This document shows positions 1 through 6,767 of a DNA stretch of 8,605 nt, piece by piece. A program made the translations under genes and the position numbers. The first letter of the stretch is position 1; every line of letters begins with the position of its first letter. This stretch comes from Candidatus Aminicenantota bacterium. GTDB taxonomy: Bacteria > Acidobacteriota > Aminicenantia > UBA2199. The stretch is taken from assembly GCA_030620255.1 (NCBI GenBank), contig JAUXFB010000034.1:1-8605 (forward strand), given 5' to 3'. The notes under the pieces are model-generated. The model saw only the letters and a list, made by a program, of their open reading frames with translations. It did no database searches and was not told the origin of the DNA.

Positions 1-2564
1 CCGTAGTGAATTTTTCCTTTGTTTCCTTTACGCACATCCGGCCATCCCCTTCCCAGATGGTCATAATGTGCACAGAGTACAATTGATTGATCGACCCAGT
101 CCTGATTATTACCTTGAATAATGCCAATTACATTTTGAAGCTGAATCTTTTTATTCTGGGGGCCGCTCACTTCCTCCCATGTTTGAAAGAAGGTGTTATT
201 ATCACCCCCGGGTTTCAAACCTACTTTTTTAAAGGCATCTGCAATGTACTGCCCTGCTTTCTTTAATCCAATAGATCCCAACCCCCTTCCCTCCAAACTA
301 TCGGAAGCCAGGTATTTGATATGTTCCATCATCCTCTTTGAAGAGAATATAGGTGCTAACCTGGCTAGGGGTTCCTGACGTGGGAGTTTTATATTTAATG
401 CACCTTTGGAAATATCTGGCTTCAGACTGGCAGACATTGGGGAATTTATGGTTGGCCATTGCCCCTTAAAAAGATTTGTGGGTTCATCCCCTTCAAATGC
501 AAGATAACTGTATTTGCCATAATGAGGTAGTTTTCTACCCAGACCTGGTAAAGCTTTCACCCGATCTGTACTCACTAATGCCACATTATTGGATGGATTC
601 TTACTGTTTTTTACAGCTAAAATAATGCTGTTTGCATTAAACAGGAATTTTTTCTTGTTTATCTTTATAAAACTCTTATTTAACTCCACTTTATAATTAG
701 AGATACCTCTTTTAATGGTTCCTATATGAAGGTTTTCAATTCCAAATAGCCATACAGCTCTATTATCTGGAAGTGACAATACTTCATTATCCATTTTAAT
801 CTCAATTTTATCTTTGCCATTTTTTGCCCATGTCTCAGCTAATTTCCTGTATCCCCTTAAAAATTCCTCCGGAGCCTTTGATGGTATTATCATCAATGTT
901 GATCTGGATCCGAAGATGTTGGACAATGTTGCTGGTATCTCATTATCGTGGAGCTTGCGAAATACATCAAAATAAGGATCCACATCTATAAACAGAGGTT
1001 TCTGGTCAAAATGATATGTGAAATTCGCTTTTCTATCATTACATTCCAGATGCTTAATTAGTGCCTCTTTTCCCCCTTCCAGAAAGATAGCTACTGGCAC
1101 ATTCAATTTATATAGTTTGTTATCCTGGATCTGATCTATAGAAAATTGTAATAGATATTTCTTGCCTTTTCTCTCTACTGATACATTCGAAAGCTGAATT
1201 TCAGGTGCACCTGTAGAGGAAACCCACTGTTTGAAAAAATCTTTAAGATCTTTACCTGTGATCTCTTCAAAAGATTTTCTTATGTCAGTATAAGTTGCTC
1301 TTTTAAATTTATTCTCTTTATAAAAATGCTGGATAGATTTTTTAAATAATTTATCCCCCACTAACTTCCTGAACATGTGGAAAAGCATCATAGATTTGCC
1401 ATAGCCGATAGACGATGAGAGTGCATTATATCGTGCTTTGAACTTTGTTAAAGGAAATTCCTCTTTTTTACCTGCTGCATAATGGGTATAACTCTGCAAA
1501 GTAGTTTTGCGATATGTAACACCCTGTCCCCTCTGTTGTTTTATCAGGTGATCTGCCATATATACTGTTATACCCTCGCACCAATTACCTGTATCATAAT
1601 CCACAAAAACACTGTTACCCCACCAGTTGTGTAATAACTCGTGTGGGTATGAAGAGTGAAGAATGAATGGAAACCGTATAACCTTTGAACCCAGCAATGT
1701 AAAAGAGGGCATTCCATAACCTGTCTCCCAGAAATTCTCAACCAAAGCGAACTTAGAGTATGGGTAGGGACCGATTAATTTTTCGAACATTTCAAGGTAC
1801 TGCCCTGTTGTTTCCAGATACTTGCTGGCAAGACCATCATCTTTGGAACGTAGAAAGGCCATCACATTCACGTTTCCTACTTTTAGAATATATTTTTCGA
1901 ATTTCGAAGCTACCAGGTACACCTCATCCATAGGCTCCGTAGAATTCCATACAGTTATCTGTCTTTCACCTTTTTTCTCATGATAGACTCGTGTTCCCTG
2001 AGAAATAACGTCCCATTTTTCAGGCACCTTTACATTAAGTTCGAAGGTTACAAGGTCATCATTAAACCATGGAATCCAGAAGGAAGACCCTGCTAGAAAG
2101 ACTCCTTTATCACAAATAATCCCTGGTGTTTCACTAAATCCCCTGGCATATTCACTACCAATTTGTCTGATTGGATGGTGAATTATTCCTTCGTATACAA
2201 TATTAAAAGTTTCATGTTTTTTTAATTTATCAGAAAATCGGATGGAATAATGATTTAAAGGGATTTTCTTTTTGATTTCAAATTTCGCTGTATTGATGCC
2301 GAAAAATTCTGATTTTAGTTCACCTTTCTCTCTATTTATCTTAATATATTTTGATTTTGATATAATTTTAAGGTTGCCGTGTAGTAAGAAATGGATTTTT
2401 TCTGCATTAAAAGTCTTACTAAGTTTAATGGTATCATTTACCTGGATAAATTTATTTTCTGGCTCAATGGTTACTTTTAAATCGTGATGAATATATTCCT
2501 CTTTAGCATAACCAATAGAGATAAAAGATAAAACTAAAATTATAGATAATATCCTATATATCAT
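1..2564 (-). CDS. Secreted M1-family aminopeptidase fused to an M28-family peptidase domain (C-terminus beyond the window)
   Basis: This reading frame stays open from the ATG at 2564 to the window edge, giving 854 residues with no stop; it is partial. Residues 1-20 form a Sec signal peptide (MIYRIL, hydrophobic core, SIGYA then KEE), so the protein is exported. The M1 domain covers roughly residues 25-600. It has a GAMEN-like substrate loop (G282-Y-G-M-P), the zinc motif H308-E-L-L-H312 followed by NWWGN, a probable third zinc ligand E330 in NWCEG, and the transition-state tyrosine Y388 in SIGYGKSM. After a linker, an M28 domain starts near residue 740 (H748, then YLASDSLEGRG) and reaches the first metal ligand H833 in AHYDHLG. 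The other M28 ligands lie outside the window. By family, both domains are zinc exopeptidases, so a role in periplasmic or extracellular peptide breakdown is inferred. The start is supported by an excellent AAGGAGG site 6 nt upstream. A transposon lies immediately upstream. Confidence 0.9.
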   Translation of the reverse strand, partial: MIYRILSIILVLSFISIGYAKEEYIHHDLKVTIEPENKFIQVNDTIKLSKTFNAEKIHFLLHGNLKIISKSKYIKINREKGELKSEFFGINTAKFEIKKKIPLNHYSIRFSDKLKKHETFNIVYEGIIHHPIRQIGSEYARGFSETPGIICDKGVFLAGSSFWIPWFNDDLVTFELNVKVPEKWDVISQGTRVYHEKKGERQITVWNSTEPMDEVYLVASKFEKYILKVGNVNVMAFLRSKDDGLASKYLETTGQYLEMFEKLIGPYPYSKFALVENFWETGYGMPSFTLLGSKVIRFPFILHSSYPHELLHNWWGNSVFVDYDTGNWCEGITVYMADHLIKQQRGQGVTYRKTTLQSYTHYAAGKKEEFPLTKFKARYNALSSSIGYGKSMMLFHMFRKLVGDKLFKKSIQHFYKENKFKRATYTDIRKSFEEITGKDLKDFFKQWVSSTGAPEIQLSNVSVERKGKKYLLQFSIDQIQDNKLYKLNVPVAIFLEGGKEALIKHLECNDRKANFTYHFDQKPLFIDVDPYFDVFRKLHDNEIPATLSNIFGSRSTLMIIPSKAPEEFLRGYRKLAETWAKNGKDKIEIKMDNEVLSLPDNRAVWLFGIENLHIGTIKRGISNYKVELNKSFIKINKKKFLFNANSIILAVKNSKNPSNNVALVSTDRVKALPGLGRKLPHYGKYSYLAFEGDEPTNLFKGQWPTINSPMSASLKPDISKGALNIKLPRQEPLARLAPIFSSKRMMEHIKYLASDSLEGRGLGSIGLKKAGQYIADAFKKVGLKPGGDNNTFFQTWEEVSGPQNKKIQLQNVIGIIQGNNQDWVDQSIVLCAHYDHLGRGWPDVRKGNKGKIHY

Positions 2565-2570
2565 TGATAA

Positions 2571-2577
2571 CCTCCTT
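2571..2577 (-). promoter_or_regulatory. Ribosome binding site of the M1-M28 peptidase gene, touching the transposon end
   Basis: On the minus strand AAGGAGG is followed by six bases (TTATCA) and the ATG, a near-perfect Shine-Dalgarno site that fixes the start. Its first base, at 2577, is also the outermost base of the left inverted repeat of the transposon. The 8-base palindrome CCTTAAGG (2574-2581) spans this junction and overlaps the site. Confidence 0.85.
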
Positions 2578-2598
2578 AAGGGGTCGTGTCTTAACATT
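2577..2598 (+). repeat. Left terminal inverted repeat of the transposon
   Basis: These 22 bases (core GGGGTCGTGTCTTAAC) are the exact reverse complement of 3603-3624. Identity stops at once on both sides (2576 and 2599 do not match). An internal 5-bp stem pairs TTAAG at 2576-2580 with CTTAA at 2590-2594 around a nine-base loop. Confidence 0.9.
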
Positions 2599-2608
2599 AT
2601 ACATTTAA

Positions 2609-3568
2609 TTACATATTTTTTACTTCAGTATTAAATCTCTCAAGCAACATCTTTATATATTCATCTTTTCCAGCTTTCAATAAAAATCTACGAACCATCT
2701 GCGAAACTGCAACATAATCCATTGAAAATATTTCTCCAATCTCATTTAAACTCAACTCAGTATACATCTTCAATCCATATAAATATAATTTGCGGTAGAT
2801 ATTCCCTTTTCGCTTTGAAATTAACTCATTTTCTTTCACATTAAACGTCTCTATAATTAACTTTTTTATATCTTCTGATTCTAATCTACTTAAATGTTTT
2901 AATACAGGTATCTCCCGAACAGTCAAATCCTTAACCTTGTATCCAACCTGATTTAAAACACCTTTACGGAATTTCTCACTTCCCAATATGGAGTACTTAC
3001 CATAGATATCCTCTTTACTATATTTTTTATCCAGTCGACTATAAACAAAATCTCTATAAGCAGCACTATGTCTGTTTGAAAATAACCCTTTAATCTCATC
3101 AGTACATATATACGAAAACTTTTTACTTTCTTCAACATAATCTCTAAAACTACTCCATCTGTAATCTTCCGGTTTATTAACAAGCCCAGCACGTACAGGA
3201 TTAAGATGGATATAACAGCTTAATAATAAAAGATATTCTTCCTTCTCTACTAAAATTGACTTATATCGCCCCTGAAATAAAGAACCACGTAAATCATATT
3301 TCGACTTAAACCAATTTGAGTAACTTGTATTTAAATAATGCATTGATTTAGATAGATTCCCTAATGGGGTTGAAAGGAGAAAATGATAGTGAGTGTCCAT
3401 AAGAACATAGCAATATAATTGTAATTTATATTTTTTAATGGTTTCAACCATTTTTTCTATAAATTTAATCTTATCACTCTCTTTTGTAAAAATGTCTTCT
3501 TCACGGTTACCACGAGATATAATATGATAAATCGCACCCTCATACTCTATTCTTAACTGCCTAGCCAT
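2609..3568 (-). CDS. REP-associated tyrosine transposase (Y1_Tnp/Transposase_17 family) with a DnaA-like C-terminal helix-turn-helix
   Basis: The 319-residue protein is a Y1-type HUH transposase that would cut and join single-stranded ends at hairpin repeats. The N-terminus (RIEYEGAIYHIISRGN, residues 6-21) is typical of RAYT proteins. The metal-binding HUH motif is H60-Y-H62 in MDTHYHFLL, and the catalytic tyrosine is most likely Y119 in CYIHLNPVRAGLV. The catalytic domain ends near residue 150. The rest is an extended C-terminal region with a helix-turn-helix at about 270-295 (ELSLNEIGEIFSMDYVAVSQ) that resembles the DnaA C-terminal DNA-binding domain. That makes it longer than minimal RAYTs of around 150-230 residues, but typical of the longer subgroup. 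All key residues are present, with no frameshift, so it looks intact. No clear Shine-Dalgarno site precedes the ATG, and the likely -10 box is only a few bases upstream, so translation may be weak or near-leaderless. It ends 44 nt before the peptidase gene on the same strand. Confidence 0.93.
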   Translation of the reverse strand: MARQLRIEYEGAIYHIISRGNREEDIFTKESDKIKFIEKMVETIKKYKLQLYCYVLMDTHYHFLLSTPLGNLSKSMHYLNTSYSNWFKSKYDLRGSLFQGRYKSILVEKEEYLLLLSCYIHLNPVRAGLVNKPEDYRWSSFRDYVEESKKFSYICTDEIKGLFSNRHSAAYRDFVYSRLDKKYSKEDIYGKYSILGSEKFRKGVLNQVGYKVKDLTVREIPVLKHLSRLESEDIKKLIIETFNVKENELISKRKGNIYRKLYLYGLKMYTELSLNEIGEIFSMDYVAVSQMVRRFLLKAGKDEYIKMLLERFNTEVKNM

Positions 3569-3574
3569 AAAGTT

Positions 3575-3603
3575 ATTTTATAATATCTCAAATCAATTGT
3601 CAA
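3575..3603 (-). promoter_or_regulatory. Probable sigma-70 promoter of the transposase (possibly also serving the peptidase gene)
   Basis: On the minus strand a consensus -35 box TTGACA (3603-3598) is followed after 17 bases by TAAAAT (3580-3575). The -35 box begins on the last base of the right inverted repeat, so it belongs to the element. The -10 box lies only 6 bases from the transposase ATG, implying a very short leader. As no terminator is visible between the transposase and the peptidase gene, transcripts could run through both. This is inferred from consensus match only. Confidence 0.5.
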
Positions 3604-3632
3604 ATGTTAAGACACGACCCCTTATTTGAGAT
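3585..3632. repeat. Nine-base inverted repeat bracketing the right end of the transposon
   Basis: ATCTCAAAT at 3585-3593 is the exact reverse complement of ATTTGAGAT at 3624-3632. The 30-base interval contains the right terminal repeat. One arm is inside the element and the other outside, so a hairpin would straddle the boundary. It may be chance in AT-rich DNA, or the true end may lie slightly beyond 3624. Confidence 0.4.
3603..3624 (+). repeat. Right terminal inverted repeat of the transposon
   Basis: This is an exact reverse complement of 2577-2598 over 22 bases. A 4-bp internal stem (TAAG/CTTA) closes the nine-base loop ACACGACCC, mirroring the left end. The bases just inside carry the TTGACA box of the transposase promoter. 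Confidence 0.9.
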
Positions 3633-3638
3633 TAAAAT

Positions 3639-3667
3639 TTGATTTTTGGTGTAAAAAATTATAGAAT
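3639..3667 (+). promoter_or_regulatory. Possible promoter of the carboxylase-like operon
   Basis: TTGATT (3639-3644), a 17-base spacer and TAGAAT (3662-3667) form a plausible sigma-70 promoter about 30 bases upstream of the carboxyltransferase start. It lies wholly outside the transposon, starting 14 bases after its right end. The region is very AT-rich, so chance matches are likely. The call rests on spacing and position. Confidence 0.35.
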
Positions 3668-3698
3668 AGTTTTTTTATATTTATAATAAAGGTGTAAA

Positions 3699-5243
3699 AT
3701 GAAAGATAAAATCAAAAGCTTACAAAAATTAAGAGAAGAAAGGGATATTGGTGGTGGAATTGATAGAATAAACAAAAGACATACACAGGGTAAAATGGCT
3801 GCAAGAGAGAGAATCGAATACTTTTTCGATCCTGATACTTTTGTTGAACTTCAAGGTTATATAAAACATAGATCAAGTAATTTTGGCCTTGAAAAGAAAA
3901 AATTTTTTGGAGATGGAGTTGTAACTGGATTTGGTAAAGTAAATGATAAGCTTGTATATATTTACTCCCAGGATTTTACAGTACTTGGAGGCTCTCTTGG
4001 GGAAATGCATGCAAAAAAGATATTGAATGTAATGGACCTTGCTTTAAAAGTAGGAGCACCAATGGTGGGAATAAATGATTCAGGTGGAGCTAGAATTCAA
4101 GAGGGAATCAATAGTCTTGCAGGCTATGGAGATATATTTTATAGAAACACAATAAGCTCAGGTGTTATTCCTCAAATCTCTGTAATAATGGGACCATGTG
4201 CTGGAGGTGCTGTATATTCACCCGGGATTACTGATTTTGTATTTATGGTTAATAATGCATCATATATGTTTGTTACAGGGCCTGAAGTAATAAAAGCAGT
4301 AAATAAGGAAGAAGTAACATTTGAAGCTTTAGGAGGAGCTGAATCCCATTCTACAATATCAGGAGTAGCACACTTTGTTGGAAGTGATGAGAAAAACACT
4401 TTGGATATGGTAAAAGAATTATTAGGTTATATACCTTCTTCAAATATTGAAGAATCTCCTGTAACAGAAACAAATGATCCTTTTGACAGAATGGAAGATG
4501 ATTTGAATGAAATTGTTCCTGTAAACCCAAATAAACCATATGATATGAAGAAATTAATTACTCTTGTTGTGGATGATTACAAATACTTTGAAGTTCACCA
4601 GAATTATGCTAAGAATTTAATTGTTGGTTTTGCAAGGCTTGGAGGAAAAACTGTTGGAATTGTTGCAAACAACCCGGATATATATGCTGGAACTCTTGAT
4701 GTAAGTGCTTCTCTAAAAGGCTCAAGATTTATAAGATTCTGTGATGCTTTTAACATACCGCTAATAAGCTTTGTTGATGTTCCTGGATTTTTACCAGGAA
4801 AAGACCAGGAAGAGTTAGGTATAATTAAACATGGTGCAAAAATGCTCTATGCTTATTCAGAGGCAACTGTTCCAAAATTAACTGTAATTACAAGAAAATC
4901 ATATGGAGGAGCATATATTGTTATGAGCTCAAAACATTTAGGAGCTGATATAGTTTATGCCTGGCCCACAGCAGAGATAGCTGTTATGGGACCTCAAGGA
5001 GCAATAAATATAATATTTAAAAAGGATATCTCAGGTGCAAAGCAACCTGAAACTTTAAGAGAAAGACTTATCCAGGAATATAAAGAAAAATTTGCAAATC
5101 CAAAAACACCTGCTTCCTTTGGATATATTGACGATATAATTATGCCAACTGAAACACGCCCCCTATTAATAAAAGCACTCGAATCTTTAGAAAATAAAAA
5201 CATAAAGAATCCTCCCAAAAAACATGGGAACATTCCTCTTTAA
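3699..5243 (+). CDS. Acyl-CoA carboxylase carboxyltransferase subunit (PccB/MmdA/12S-transcarboxylase family)
   Basis: The 514-residue protein matches the usual length of single-chain biotin-dependent carboxyltransferases and has both crotonase-fold halves. By family it transfers a carboxyl group between carboxybiotin and an acyl-CoA alpha-carbon in the cytoplasm. Visible motifs are the N-terminal acyl-CoA site (SGGARIQEG, residues 128-136; AGGAVYSP, 168-175), the C-terminal biotin-side site (G403-G-A-Y406; GPQGA, 431-435), AWPTAEIAVMG, and the closing KKHGNIPL typical of PccB/MmdA proteins. Ile407 occupies the position of Asp422 in Streptomyces coelicolor PccB, a residue known to favour propionyl-CoA. 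Ile or Leu there occurs in acetyl-accepting carboxylases and, as I recall, in decarboxylase/transcarboxylase relatives, so the substrate is left open. AAAGGTG lies just upstream of the ATG. It is the first gene of a three-gene operon; the next starts 9 nt after its stop. No catalytic residue appears lost. Confidence 0.93.
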   Translation: MKDKIKSLQKLREERDIGGGIDRINKRHTQGKMAARERIEYFFDPDTFVELQGYIKHRSSNFGLEKKKFFGDGVVTGFGKVNDKLVYIYSQDFTVLGGSLGEMHAKKILNVMDLALKVGAPMVGINDSGGARIQEGINSLAGYGDIFYRNTISSGVIPQISVIMGPCAGGAVYSPGITDFVFMVNNASYMFVTGPEVIKAVNKEEVTFEALGGAESHSTISGVAHFVGSDEKNTLDMVKELLGYIPSSNIEESPVTETNDPFDRMEDDLNEIVPVNPNKPYDMKKLITLVVDDYKYFEVHQNYAKNLIVGFARLGGKTVGIVANNPDIYAGTLDVSASLKGSRFIRFCDAFNIPLISFVDVPGFLPGKDQEELGIIKHGAKMLYAYSEATVPKLTVITRKSYGGAYIVMSSKHLGADIVYAWPTAEIAVMGPQGAINIIFKKDISGAKQPETLRERLIQEYKEKFANPKTPASFGYIDDIIMPTETRPLLIKALESLENKNIKNPPKKHGNIPL

Positions 5244-5252
5244 GGAGAAAAA

Positions 5253-6764
5253 ATGCAAGGAACTCCAGAATCAAAAGAAAAAGTACTTATTCCAAATAGA
5301 GGTGTTATTGCTCTGGATATTCTATATTCTTTAAAGAGTATAGGATTTGAAACAATATTACTTTACTCACCTGCTGATTCTCTATCATTACCAGTTAAAC
5401 TTGCTGATAAAAGCTATAAATTTTATTCTTCTAAATTAGAAGACAGTTACATGGATTTAAATACAATCATTGAAAAAGCAATTGAATTAAAAGTGGATTA
5501 TATACATCCTGGATATGGTTTTCTCTCAGATAATCCAGAATTCTCAAAGTTATGCAGAGTCAATAATATAGGTTTTATAGGTCCTGAATATGAAGTTTTG
5601 AAAATCGTTGAAAATAAAATAGAACTTAAAAAAATTGCAGAGAATCTTGGGGTTAAAACTCTTCATCACTCAAATCCAATAACAAGTTCTTTAGAGAGCG
5701 AATCAATTTCAGATGATTTGAAATTCCCTTTAATAATTAAACCTTTAAAAGGCTCTGGTGGGCAGGGAGTTGTAATAGCTGAATATAGAAAAGATGCTCA
5801 GGATAAAATAATTGAACTAATGAAAAGGGAAAAATATCAGAAAAATGGAATATTTGTGGAAGAGTTTCTACCTTATTCTCATGAAATAGAAATTCCATTC
5901 ATGAGAGATGTTAAAGGGAATATTCTTTTTCTTCCTGAGATTGAATCTTCCACTCAGAGGAGATTTCAAAAAATATTTCAAGAATCCCCCTCTGTAAATA
6001 TTTCAGAAAACATAAGACAATCTATGTATGAGCACTCAAAAAATATAATTGAAAAGATCAATTATATTGGGCTTGGCTATATTGAATTTATAGTAGAAGA
6101 TGATAGAGCTTATTTTTCAGAAATAAACCCTACATTTCAGATAAACACGATGATTCCTGAGATCCACACAAAATCAAATTTTATAAAAAAACAATTTGCA
6201 ATTTCAAGAGGTGAACTTTTACACAATGTTAATGGAGTCAAAATAGTAAAACCTGATCATAATATCTTACTTGTGTCCCTTATGGCAGAAAATCCAAATA
6301 ATAATTTCCAACCATCTTCAGGTACTATAACTGAATTCTTCCATTATTCAACTTTAAGAGATGTTTTTAAAACCTATCTTTATACTGGATCAAAAGTTCC
6401 CTCAATTTATGACCCATACATTGGAAAAATTCTAACTTTCACACAAAAAAGAGAAACCGCTATAAGTAATATGAGACACTTTCTTGATAATATTATAATA
6501 AGGGGAATCAGAACAAACATAAATTTTTTAAAAAATTTACTTGATAATGAGAGTTTAAAGCAGGGAAAGACGATTGTTGATTTCATTAACCTTAAACATG
6601 AAATTTTGGAAAAACCCAAAACAGAAAAAGAAGTTTTAATTGCAGGTGCTTTACTTTCAGCTGAATTTCATATACAAAATAGAAAGAAGAATTACAAAGC
6701 TAAACTTGAAAAAATGAAACAACCGGGGTTTTTCAAAAAAATTATTAAGCGAATATTGAGGTGA
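5253..6764 (+). CDS. Biotin-carboxylase-like ATP-grasp protein lacking the carboxylation residues (probable pseudo-carboxylase)
   Basis: The 503-residue protein aligns end to end with AccC-type biotin carboxylases: IPNRGVIALDIL at the N-terminus, IHPGYGFLSDNPEF, an ATP-grasp core, and GIRTNINFL near the C-terminus. ATP and metal residues are kept: K122, K163, K240, E278, E290 and N292 correspond to E. coli AccC K116, K159, K238, E276, E288 and N290. The carboxylation centre is not: Arg292 is T294, the general base Glu296 is N298, and the enolate-stabilising Arg338 is S342. His209 becomes E211, and the glycine loop reads GSGGQG instead of GGGGGRG. AccC numbering is from memory. Normal carboxybiotin synthesis is therefore unlikely, although the frame is intact and the gene kept in the operon. 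A basic, amphipathic tail (FFKKIIKRILR, 493-503) extends beyond the usual AccC end of about 450. AAGGAG at 5242-5247 overlaps the upstream stop and supports the start. The next gene begins 3 nt after its stop. Confidence 0.88.
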   Translation: MQGTPESKEKVLIPNRGVIALDILYSLKSIGFETILLYSPADSLSLPVKLADKSYKFYSSKLEDSYMDLNTIIEKAIELKVDYIHPGYGFLSDNPEFSKLCRVNNIGFIGPEYEVLKIVENKIELKKIAENLGVKTLHHSNPITSSLESESISDDLKFPLIIKPLKGSGGQGVVIAEYRKDAQDKIIELMKREKYQKNGIFVEEFLPYSHEIEIPFMRDVKGNILFLPEIESSTQRRFQKIFQESPSVNISENIRQSMYEHSKNIIEKINYIGLGYIEFIVEDDRAYFSEINPTFQINTMIPEIHTKSNFIKKQFAISRGELLHNVNGVKIVKPDHNILLVSLMAENPNNNFQPSSGTITEFFHYSTLRDVFKTYLYTGSKVPSIYDPYIGKILTFTQKRETAISNMRHFLDNIIIRGIRTNINFLKNLLDNESLKQGKTIVDFINLKHEILEKPKTEKEVLIAGALLSAEFHIQNRKKNYKAKLEKMKQPGFFKKIIKRILR

Positions 6765-6767
6765 GAC

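Larger units (their letters stand above)
2577..3624 (-). mobile_element. RAYT-type (IS200-like Y1 transposase) element with 22-bp terminal inverted repeats
   Basis: This unit of about 1.05 kb consists of one Y1/HUH transposase gene (2609-3568, minus strand) enclosed by perfect 22-bp inverted repeats at 2577-2598 and 3603-3624. No target-site duplication is visible outside the repeats, as expected for HUH-type single-strand transposition. Each repeat can also fold on itself (TAAG, nine-base loop GGGTCGTGT, CTTA), which resembles the REP-like hairpins that RAYT transposases recognise. The element sits between the divergent peptidase and carboxyltransferase genes and leaves both reading frames intact. 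The exact outer ends are inferred from the limit of repeat identity and could be off by a few bases. Confidence 0.8.

Noticed and set aside
193..378. Short plus-strand open frame (61 residues)
   Set aside because: It lies opposite the M28 coding region of the peptidase gene, has no family signature and is a shadow frame.
2272..2487. Plus-strand open frame (71 residues, hydrophobic)
   Set aside because: It is antisense to the N-terminal part of the peptidase gene, whose signal peptide, ribosome site and zinc motifs support the minus-strand reading.
3699..5243. Naming the carboxyltransferase pccB outright
   Set aside because: Ile407 at the specificity position and the altered carboxylase partner make propionyl-CoA carboxylase only one of several possibilities, so the gene symbol was left empty.
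6521..6538. Perfect 18-base AT-only palindrome
   Set aside because: It falls inside the carboxylase-like gene where Asn, Phe, Leu, Lys, Asn and Leu codons naturally give A and T runs. Nothing suggests a regulatory role.
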